From NCBI GenBank assembly GCA_045652405.1, contig JAZRUF010000065.1, positions 1-10,200 of the forward strand: DNA of 10,200 bases, read 5' to 3'. Source of the stretch: JAZRUF01 sp045652405. Its GTDB lineage: Bacteria > Bacillota > Clostridia > Oscillospirales > JAAYXM01. Positions 4,935-10,200 of this stretch are shown here, in pieces (the first letter of the stretch is position 1; each line of letters opens with the position of its first letter). The notes beneath the pieces were generated by a model, which made no database searches, had not been told where the DNA came from, and saw only the letters and a list, made by a program, of their open reading frames with translations. The position numbers were made by a program, and so were the translations under genes.

Positions 4935-5567
4935 TTAAATCCCCAAGGTTTTGAATACTAAAGCAGTTGTTGCCTTAACATCATCTTGTCCGTCTACCGT
5001 TTTAAGCTTGCCCTTAGCCTCATAAAAGCCTTTAAGCGGCTCAGTCTGCTCGTGATAGACCTTCAAACGATCGCGTACGGTTTCCGGAGCGTCATCCTTA
5101 CGCTGGATAAGTGCTCCTTTGCACGCATCGCATACGCCTTCCTCGGAAGGAGTCTTGTAAAGAACATGATAGGATGCTCCGCATTTTTCGCAAACACGGC
5201 GTCCGGTCATACGCTCTTCGATAGCAGCATCGGATACCTCAAGAGAGAGAACGCAATCCACGTCAACTCCCATCGCATCAAGTGCCTCAGCCTGAGCTAC
5301 TGTACGAGGCATACCGTCGAGGATGAAGCCGTTTGCGCAATCCGGAGCGGTCAAACGCTCTTTAACTACGCCAACAATAACTTCATCGGGAACCAGCTTG
5401 CCTGCGTCCATATAGCCTTTAGCCTTAACTCCCAACTCTGTTCCGTTCTTAATAGCCTCACGCAGGATATTTCCTGTTGAGATTGCTGGAATGGAAAGCT
5501 TTTCACAAATCAGCTCAGCCTGAGTGCCTTTTCCGGCACCCGGCGCGCCTAAAAGAATAAGTTTCAT
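4935..5567 (-). CDS. adk: Adenylate kinase, zinc-lid type
   Basis: This 210-residue enzyme converts ATP plus AMP to two ADP in the cytoplasm. The P-loop GAPGAGKGT is at 7-15, and the AMP-binding region contains STGNILREAI (30-39). FILDGMPRT (81-89) carries the conserved Arg88. The long lid domain (about 120-160) starts TGRRVCEKCG and contains Cys126, Cys129, Cys146 and Cys149, the Cys4 structural zinc site common in Bacillota. The usual DGFPRT motif reads DGMPRT here, a mild substitution next to the AMP site. The ATG at 5567 is preceded by a poor ribosome binding site (GAGG, 11 nt away), and the gap after secY is 17 nt, so its translation may depend on secY. The secY-adk-map order is the usual one in Gram-positive bacteria. 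Confidence 0.98.
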   Translation of the reverse strand: MKLILLGAPGAGKGTQAELICEKLSIPAISTGNILREAIKNGTELGVKAKGYMDAGKLVPDEVIVGVVKERLTAPDCANGFILDGMPRTVAQAEALDAMGVDVDCVLSLEVSDAAIEERMTGRRVCEKCGASYHVLYKTPSEEGVCDACKGALIQRKDDAPETVRDRLKVYHEQTEPLKGFYEAKGKLKTVDGQDDVKATTALVFKTLGI

Positions 5568-5584
5568 TAGTTATGATGCCTCGC

Positions 5585-6877
5585 TTATTCCAAGAAACCC
5601 TTGTAGTTGCGCATAGTCATCTGGCTCTCAAGCTGTTTTACAGTCTCAAGTGCAACACCGACTACGATCATAATTGATGTACCGCCAATTGCAAGGCCCT
5701 GGATGTTGATAACATTTCCGATAATAATCGGAGCGACTGCAATGATACCTAAGAAGATTGCACCGAACAAGGTAATCTTGTTGATAACCTTAGTGATGAA
5801 ATCAGAGGTCGGTCGTCCCGGACGGAAGCCCGGAATAAATCCGCCGTTGTTCTTCAAGTTATTTGCAATCTCTACCGGATTGTACTGGATAGCTGTATAG
5901 AAATAGCTAAAGAGTACAATCATGAGCAGATAAATCACTGCATATACCCAGCTTGACGGGGAGAATACATAAGTCTGCATTTTATACCAGAATGTACCTG
6001 CCACAGGTGCTGGGAAGAAAGCTGCGATTGTTGCCGGAAGCGTACAAATTGATGAGGCAAAGATGATCGGCATAACACCGGACATATTTACCTTTATCGG
6101 CAGATGCGTTGCGCGTCCACCATACATTTTGCGTCCAACCATCTTTTTAGCGTACTGAATCGGGATACGTCGCTCAGCATCACTCATAAATACAATGAAT
6201 GTTACAATCGCAAGAATTACGATTACAAGACCAATCAAAGTAATCCAATTGAGTGAGCCCGCAGCTACGTTTGCCATAGCAGTCTGAATAAGCTGCGGAC
6301 CGCGGGAAATTATGCCTGCAAAGAGGATAATTGAAATACCGTTGCCCACACCGTTTTCAGTAATCTGCTCGCCCAACCACATGATAAATGCAGTACCTGC
6401 AGTAAAGGTCAGGATAATAACCAGTGCTACATAAATACCATTCATTTCCATGCTGAGTGCTCCTGCACGCTTGAGCATCAAGTAATATGCATAACCCTGA
6501 ATAAGGCCAAGTACTACTGTTGCATAACGTGTGATAGACGCAAGTTTTTTCTGACCAGCTTCACCGCCGTCCTTTACCATGCGCTCAAGTGCCGGAATTG
6601 CAACACTCAGAAGCTGCATGATAATTGAAGCGTTGATGTACGGCTGAATAGAGAGTGCAAAAATATTTGCATTTTCAAATCCGCCACCGGACATCATATT
6701 GAAGAAGCCCAGAATGGTGTTTTCGTACTGCGACAATGCCTCTTGAAGTACGTCGCGATTGATGAAGGGGATTAAGATGGCAGAGCCCAAGCGGAAAATA
6801 ACCAGGCATACGAGAGTGAAGATGAGTCTTTGTCTCAATTCCGGAACTTTCCAAGCATTACGGAGTGTCTGCAGCAT
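5585..6877 (-). CDS. secY: Preprotein translocase subunit SecY
   Basis: SecY is the pore-forming subunit of the SecYEG channel in the cytoplasmic membrane. The 430 residues hold ten predicted transmembrane segments; the first is about 18-38, and the second spans IFALSIQPYINASIIMQLL (72-90). Family signatures include LGEQITENGVGNGISI (168-183), the large cytoplasmic loop RRIPIQYAKKMVGR (236-249) leading to THLPIKVNMSGVMPIIFASS (257-276), and NNGGFIPGFRPGRPTSDF (343-360), part of the SecA/ribosome-contacting loop. The C-terminus MRNYKGFLE is typical of Bacillota. The ATG follows the rplO stop codon with no base between them and in the same frame, and its ribosome binding site (GAGGTGAT) lies inside rplO. 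This points to tight coupling of channel synthesis to ribosomal protein synthesis. Full length. Confidence 0.98.
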   Translation of the reverse strand: MLQTLRNAWKVPELRQRLIFTLVCLVIFRLGSAILIPFINRDVLQEALSQYENTILGFFNMMSGGGFENANIFALSIQPYINASIIMQLLSVAIPALERMVKDGGEAGQKKLASITRYATVVLGLIQGYAYYLMLKRAGALSMEMNGIYVALVIILTFTAGTAFIMWLGEQITENGVGNGISIILFAGIISRGPQLIQTAMANVAAGSLNWITLIGLVIVILAIVTFIVFMSDAERRIPIQYAKKMVGRKMYGGRATHLPIKVNMSGVMPIIFASSICTLPATIAAFFPAPVAGTFWYKMQTYVFSPSSWVYAVIYLLMIVLFSYFYTAIQYNPVEIANNLKNNGGFIPGFRPGRPTSDFITKVINKITLFGAIFLGIIAVAPIIIGNVINIQGLAIGGTSIMIVVGVALETVKQLESQMTMRNYKGFLE

Positions 6878-7318
6878 CTAAATCACCTCAACCTTTCCAC
6901 CTGCCGCTTCGATTTTGCTCTTGGCAGATTCAGAGAACGCAGCTGCCTTAACAGTCAGCTTCTTTGTGAGTTCTCCGTTTCCAAGGACGCGAAGGCCGCT
7001 CTCAGGCTTGCGGATTTTTCCGCATGCTACGAGCTCTTCAATGCTGACGGTTGCGCCGTTATCAAACGCATCAAGCTCACCAACATTGATGATGGAATAT
7101 TTTTTAGCAAAGATGTTTGTAAATCCACGTTTCGGCACACGACGTGCGAAAGGCATCTGACCGCCTTCAAATCCTACACGGACACCGCCGCCGCTGCGCG
7201 CATTCTGACCCTTGTGGCCCTTGCCGGCGGTCTTACCGTTGCCGGAAGCAGGTCCGCGGCCTTTGCGCTTGCGGACTGCCGTAGAGCCGACCGCGGGAGA
7301 TAATTCATGAAGATTCAT
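6878..7318 (-). CDS. rplO: 50S ribosomal protein L15
   Basis: This 146-residue protein acts late in 50S assembly, and its long N-terminal arm threads into 23S rRNA. The N-terminus MNLHELSPAVGSTAVRKRKG is followed by the Gly/Lys-rich GRGPASGNGKTAGKGHKGQ (20-38) and GGVRVGFEGGQMPFARRVPK (44-63), both diagnostic. The globular C-terminal part ends AAGGKVEVI. The ATG at 7318 has GGGAGGT about 8 nt upstream. It lies 18 nt after rpmD, and its TAG stop directly abuts the secY start. Confidence 0.97.
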   Translation of the reverse strand: MNLHELSPAVGSTAVRKRKGRGPASGNGKTAGKGHKGQNARSGGGVRVGFEGGQMPFARRVPKRGFTNIFAKKYSIINVGELDAFDNGATVSIEELVACGKIRKPESGLRVLGNGELTKKLTVKAAAFSESAKSKIEAAGGKVEVI

Positions 7319-7336
7319 TTCACTGCACCTCCCAGA

Positions 7337-7516
7337 TTATTCTGCATCAACCTTGATAAGATAAGCAATCTGCTTAATCTTACCGCGAGTCTGCGGGTTG
7401 TCAGGTTGAACAGTTACATTGTTGATTTTCTTCAGCCCAAGCGAGTTGGCAGTTGCAATGTGGTTCTGCTTTCTGCCAGACAGGCTTTTGATGAGCGTAA
7501 TTTTAAGTTTAGACAT
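7337..7516 (-). CDS. rpmD: 50S ribosomal protein L30
   Basis: This 59-residue small protein of the 50S subunit binds the 5S rRNA-proximal side of 23S rRNA. It begins MSKLKITLIKSLSGRKQNHI, continues with ATANSLGLKKINNVTVQPDN, and ends PQTRGKIKQIAYLIKVDAE. The pattern KITL-KS-GR, then SLGL-K-N-V, then G-I--I-YL(I/V)KV is the L30 signature, and the length is normal for bacteria. The ATG at 7516 is preceded by AGGAGGAG about 5 nt upstream. It sits between rpsE (11 nt gap) and rplO (18 nt gap), its usual place. L30 is absent from some bacterial lineages; its presence here is normal for Bacillota. Confidence 0.97.
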   Translation of the reverse strand: MSKLKITLIKSLSGRKQNHIATANSLGLKKINNVTVQPDNPQTRGKIKQIAYLIKVDAE

Positions 7517-7527
7517 TATTGCTCCTC

Positions 7528-8034
7528 CTAGCCTTGAATTTCGCCGACTGTTTTGCCGCGGATAGCTGCAACTTCCTCTGCACCGCGCAGGCTCTTAAGG
7601 CCTTCCATTGTCGCGGTAACCACGTTCATCGGGTTGTTGGAGCGCAGGCACTTGGTACGAATATCGCGGATACCCGCTGCTTCTACGACTGCACGTACTG
7701 CGCCGCCGGCGATAACGCCGGTACCGGGTGCCGCAGGCTTTAACAGAACACGGCCAGCTCCGAATTCGCCGATAACTTCATGGGGAATCGTCGTACCCAG
7801 AGTTGCAATTTTCACCAGGTTCTTCTTCGCATCTTCAATACCCTTGCGGATTGCATCGGGAACTTCGCCCGCTTTGCCCAGACCGAAGCCGACAGTACCA
7901 TTACCGTCACCTACGACTACCAGAGCTGCAAACTTGAAGATACGACCGCCCTTAACGGTTTTAGATACGCGGTTTAATGAAACCACTTTTTCCTGCAGAC
8001 CGTCATCCGGCTGCTGCTGTTCATATCTTGCCAT
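7528..8034 (-). CDS. rpsE: 30S ribosomal protein S5
   Basis: This 168-residue protein sits at the mRNA entry side of the 30S subunit and helps control translational fidelity. The N-terminal double-stranded-RNA-binding-like domain contains LNRVSKTVKGGRIFKFAALV (20-39) followed by VVGDGNGTVGFGLGKAGEVP (40-59), the S5 signature. The C-terminal domain contains GTGVIAGGAVRAVVEAAGIRD (104-124) and the SNNPMNVVTATMEGLKSL block. The N-terminus is short and Gln-rich. The ATG at 8034 is preceded by GGGAGGAGGT. Gaps of 18 nt to rplR and 11 nt to rpmD keep it firmly within the operon. Confidence 0.98.
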   Translation of the reverse strand: MARYEQQQPDDGLQEKVVSLNRVSKTVKGGRIFKFAALVVVGDGNGTVGFGLGKAGEVPDAIRKGIEDAKKNLVKIATLGTTIPHEVIGEFGAGRVLLKPAAPGTGVIAGGAVRAVVEAAGIRDIRTKCLRSNNPMNVVTATMEGLKSLRGAEEVAAIRGKTVGEIQG

Positions 8035-8052
8035 AACGTTACCTCCTCCCGA

Positions 8053-8409
8053 TTAAAACTGAAGTCCGCCCCCACGGGCGCCTTCTGCGAGTTCTTTTAC
8101 TCGTCCGTGGTAAAGGTAGCCGCCGCGGTCAAAGACAACGCACGAAATACCCTTTTCTTTTGCTCTCTCAGCGATAGCAAGTCCGACTTTCTTTGCAGCC
8201 TCTTTGTTAGCGCCGCCTTCAAATCCCTTTTCCTGGGAGTTAGCCGCAACCAAGGTTACACCAGCAATATCGTCAATAATCTGAGCATAGATGTTCTTGT
8301 TGCTGCGGAATACGTTAAGGCGCGGGCGTTCGGCTGTGCCGGAGATCTTCGCGCGTACTCTTTTATGACGCTTTAAGCGCTGCTTGTTGGAATCTACTTT
8401 CGATACCAT
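8053..8409 (-). CDS. rplR: 50S ribosomal protein L18
   Basis: This 118-residue protein binds 5S rRNA and, with L5, anchors it in the central protuberance. The basic N-terminal tail (SNKQRLKRHKRVRAKISGTA) binds RNA. The globular part has ERPRLNVFRSNKNIYAQIID (27-46), and the C-terminal block FDRGGYLYHGRVKELAEGAR (93-112) ending GGGLQF is diagnostic. The ATG at 8409 follows GAGGT, a weaker ribosome binding site than its neighbours. It lies 17 nt after rplF and 18 nt before rpsE. Length is normal. Confidence 0.97.
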   Translation of the reverse strand: MVSKVDSNKQRLKRHKRVRAKISGTAERPRLNVFRSNKNIYAQIIDDIAGVTLVAANSQEKGFEGGANKEAAKKVGLAIAERAKEKGISCVVFDRGGYLYHGRVKELAEGARGGGLQF

Positions 8410-8426
8410 TTAGGCACACCTCACTT

Positions 8427-8975
8427 TTACTTCTTCTTGCCGCCGGCCTTGCCTTCTTTGCGGCGGATATACTCATCGACATACTTGATACCTTTGCCCT
8501 TATACGGCTCAGGAGGACGTTTCTCGCGGACTTCCGCTGCGAATTGTCCAACAACCTGCTTATCCGGACCGCTGATTACAACTTTGTTCGGAGCGGGCAC
8601 GTCGATAGTGATACCGGGGATCTCATCAACTACTACCTGATGAGAGTAACCCAGGTTCATGACAAGCTGCTTACCCTGCTTCTGAGCACGGTAACCGACA
8701 CCGTTAACCTCAAGCTCCTTAGTGTAGCCCTCGGTTACGCCGATAACCATGTTGTTAATCAGAGTGCGGGTTAAGCCATGCAGGCTCTTGTGAATTTTTT
8801 CCTCACTGGGTCTTACCACAGTGATGGTATCACCTTCGATCTGGATTTTCATATCCGGATGAAGATTCTGGGATAAAGTTCCCTTGGGGCCTTTGACGGT
8901 CATGTCATTGTTTGTGCCCAGAGTAACGGTTACTCCTGCGGGAACTGTGATTGGTGCTCTACCTATACGTGACAT
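8427..8975 (-). CDS. rplF: 50S ribosomal protein L6
   Basis: This 182-residue two-domain protein sits near the factor-binding site and sarcin-ricin loop of the 50S subunit. It starts SRIGRAPITVPAGVTV. The first repeat runs to about residue 80 (SLHGLTRTLINNMVIGVTEG at 64-83) and the second continues to about 165. The signature PEPYKGKGIKYVDE is at 155-168, followed by a basic tail EYIRRKEGKAGGKKK. The ATG at 8975 is preceded by AAGGAGG. It follows rpsH by 15 nt and precedes rplR by 17 nt. Confidence 0.98.
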   Translation of the reverse strand: MSRIGRAPITVPAGVTVTLGTNNDMTVKGPKGTLSQNLHPDMKIQIEGDTITVVRPSEEKIHKSLHGLTRTLINNMVIGVTEGYTKELEVNGVGYRAQKQGKQLVMNLGYSHQVVVDEIPGITIDVPAPNKVVISGPDKQVVGQFAAEVREKRPPEPYKGKGIKYVDEYIRRKEGKAGGKKK

Positions 8976-8990
8976 TTTCTCAGTTCCTCC

Positions 8991-9389
8991 TTACCAAACG
9001 AATGCCAAGACTTCGCCGCCAACTTTGTTGGCTCTAGCCTTCTTATCGGTCATAACACCCTTAGAGGTGGAGATGATCGCAATGCCCAGCCCCTTAAGCA
9101 CACGGGGCAGGTCCTCTACGCCTACATAGACGCGCAGACCCGGCTTAGACACTCTGCGAAGACCCTTGATGACCTGTTCTTTATTCTGCGTATATTTTAA
9201 TGTGACCTTTATTACGCCCTGTCCGCCGTCATTAACAATCTGGAAGTTTTTGATATAACCTTCGTCCAGCAAAATCTGAGCGATAGCCTTCTTCATGTTA
9301 GAAGCCGGAATATCTACAGTTGCGTGCTTGGCCGCACTCGCGTTTCTTATGCGTGTCAGCATATCCGCGATAGGATCTGTAATTTGCAT
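8991..9389 (-). CDS. rpsH: 30S ribosomal protein S8
   Basis: This 132-residue primary 16S rRNA-binding protein (central domain, helix 21) is also the translational repressor of the spc operon in E. coli. It begins MQITDPIADMLTRIRNASAA, and residues 104-126 contain the RNA-binding motif AIISTSKGVMTDKKARANKVGGE before the usual C-terminus VLAFVW. The ATG at 9389 has AAAGGAGGT upstream. The gap from rpsN is 69 nt, longer than elsewhere in this part of the operon. The S8 operator of E. coli lies near the start of rplE, which here is at or beyond the window edge, so autoregulation cannot be judged. Confidence 0.98.
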   Translation of the reverse strand: MQITDPIADMLTRIRNASAAKHATVDIPASNMKKAIAQILLDEGYIKNFQIVNDGGQGVIKVTLKYTQNKEQVIKGLRRVSKPGLRVYVGVEDLPRVLKGLGIAIISTSKGVMTDKKARANKVGGEVLAFVW

Positions 9390-9458
9390 TTGTCTTACCT
9401 CCTTTAGAGAAGTCGAGTATCACGCGCGCATTCCGCGTCGATATACTTGAAATTCGAT

Positions 9459-9644
9459 TTACCAGCTGGCCTTTTTTACGCCCGGGATTTGACCTTTGTA
9501 TGCAAGCTCTCTAAAGCAGATACGGCAAATACCGAAATCGCGTAGATAAGCATGCGGTCTTCCGCATATCTTGCATCTGTTGTAAAAACGGGTCGAGTAC
9601 TTGGGCTCTTTTTTCTGTTTGAGTACCATTGCTTTCTTAGCCAT
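9459..9644 (-). CDS. rpsZ: 30S ribosomal protein S14, zinc-binding short type
   Basis: This 61-residue S14 of the 30S head belongs to the short, zinc-binding class (type Z, also annotated rpsN). Cys24-Lys-Ile-Cys27 and Cys40-Arg-Ile-Cys43 form the zinc ribbon, and the sequence between and after them (GRPHAYLRDFGI, then FRELAYKGQIPGVKKASW) is standard. The cysteines distinguish it from the roughly 90-100-residue zinc-free type. The N-terminus MAKKAMVLKQKKEPKYSTRF is normal. The ATG at 9644 has AAGGAGGGG upstream. It follows rplE by 18 nt, the usual spc order. Confidence 0.97.
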   Translation of the reverse strand: MAKKAMVLKQKKEPKYSTRFYNRCKICGRPHAYLRDFGICRICFRELAYKGQIPGVKKASW

Positions 9645-9662
9645 AAGTCTTTCCCCTCCTTA

Positions 9663-10200
9663 CTAATTCTTTGCGAAGGGTGCGCCCATGAGCTCAAGCA
9701 GCTCGCGCGCCTCTTCGTCAGTGTTTGCAGTTGTGCAGATTGCAATATCCATGCCGCGGATTTTATCGATTTTATCATAATCGATTTCCGGGAAAATCAG
9801 CTGCTCTTTAAGACCAAGAGCATAGTTGCCGCGACCGTCAAAAGCGTTGGGATTGATTCCGCGGAAGTCACGAACACGCGGCAGAGCCACGTTGAACAGA
9901 CGATCAAGGAATTCCCACATACGTGATGCACGCAGAGTAACCTTTACGCCTACCGGCATGCCTTCACGGAGCTTAAAGTTTGCAACAGACTTCTTAGCTT
10001 TGGTGATTACAGCCTTCTGACCGGTAATCGCCGTGATGTCCGCTACTACTGCGTCCAGCACTTTTGCGTTTTCACGCGCATCGCCGCAGCCTACGTTAAT
10101 TACAATCTTGTCAATTTTCGGAATTTGCATCGGGCTCTTGTATCCGAATTTCTTCATAAGAGCCGGAGCAACATCGTTATTGTACTTATCCTGCATTCTA
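9663..10200 (-). CDS. rplE: 50S ribosomal protein L5 (5' end probably just beyond window)
   Basis: L5 binds 5S rRNA and forms the B1b bridge to S13. Counting from the first visible ATG (10196) there are 177 residues. They include PKIDKIVINVGCGDARENAK (26-45), TKAKKSVANFKLREGMPVG (65-83) and the signature RVRDFRGINPNAFDGRGNYA (108-127), followed by KEQLIFPEIDYDKIDKIRGM (130-149). The frame stays open to the window edge: the codon before that ATG is AGA (Arg). Homologues in this group commonly begin M-A-R before a residue equivalent to this Met, so the real start is probably about three codons upstream, outside the window. No ribosome binding site is visible to decide it. The C-terminus GAPFAKN is normal. 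Confidence 0.96.
   Translation of the reverse strand, partial: RMQDKYNNDVAPALMKKFGYKSPMQIPKIDKIVINVGCGDARENAKVLDAVVADITAITGQKAVITKAKKSVANFKLREGMPVGVKVTLRASRMWEFLDRLFNVALPRVRDFRGINPNAFDGRGNYALGLKEQLIFPEIDYDKIDKIRGMDIAICTTANTDEEARELLELMGAPFAKN

Noticed and set aside
1..10200. A hidden novel system such as a defence island, mobile element, CRISPR array or retron
   Set aside because: Every stretch over about 140 bases is filled by a recognised conserved gene on one strand; no repeats, integrase or transposase motifs, or structured noncoding RNA of suitable size were seen.

Overview
This window is a nearly unbroken stretch of the spc and alpha ribosomal protein operons, all on the minus strand, so transcription runs from high to low coordinates. 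The order is rplE, rpsN (zinc type), rpsH, rplF, rplR, rpsE, rpmD, rplO, secY, adk, map, a small KOW-domain gene, infA, rpmJ, rpsM, rpsK, rpsD, rpoA, rplQ. A strong intrinsic terminator closes the operon. A separate gene for a TepA-like, ClpP-family serine protease then follows, with its own candidate promoter, and runs off the left edge.

The organism is most likely a member of the Bacillota, class Clostridia, plausibly an Oscillospirales/Ruminococcaceae-type gut anaerobe. The reasons are the adk-map-KOW-infA-rpmJ order, rpsD lying inside the alpha operon between rpsK and rpoA (in Bacillus subtilis rpsD is elsewhere), a short zinc-type S14, a Cys4 adenylate kinase lid, near-perfect AGGAGG Shine-Dalgarno sequences before most genes, and a TepA-like protein closely resembling the Bacillota family. 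The genus cannot be fixed from the sequence alone.

Layout from right to left: 10200-6878 holds eight genes for ribosomal proteins of both subunits (L5, S14, S8, L6, L18, S5, L30, L15). 6877-3654 holds the secretion channel SecY, then adenylate kinase, methionine aminopeptidase, the KOW protein and initiation factor IF-1. 3609-603 holds L36, S13, S11, S4, the RNA polymerase alpha subunit and L17. 579-541 is the terminator, 522-494 a candidate promoter, and 469-1 the 5' part of the TepA-like gene. The operon thus co-expresses ribosome parts, translation initiation, N-terminal methionine removal, protein export, nucleotide supply and transcription. Most gaps are 0 to 20 nt. The wider ones (rpsD-rpoA 91 nt, rpsN-rpsH 69 nt, rpoA-rplQ 54 nt, rpmJ-rpsM 49 nt, infA-rpmJ 44 nt) contain small inverted repeats, the best being the one before rplQ.

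No stretch over 300 bases lacks a gene, and there are no tRNA or rRNA genes, mobile elements or CRISPR arrays. I found no undescribed system. This is a conserved housekeeping region; the points worth a second look are the poorly characterised KOW protein, the rpoA-rplQ hairpin, the non-ATG starts and the TepA-like gene placed straight after the operon.
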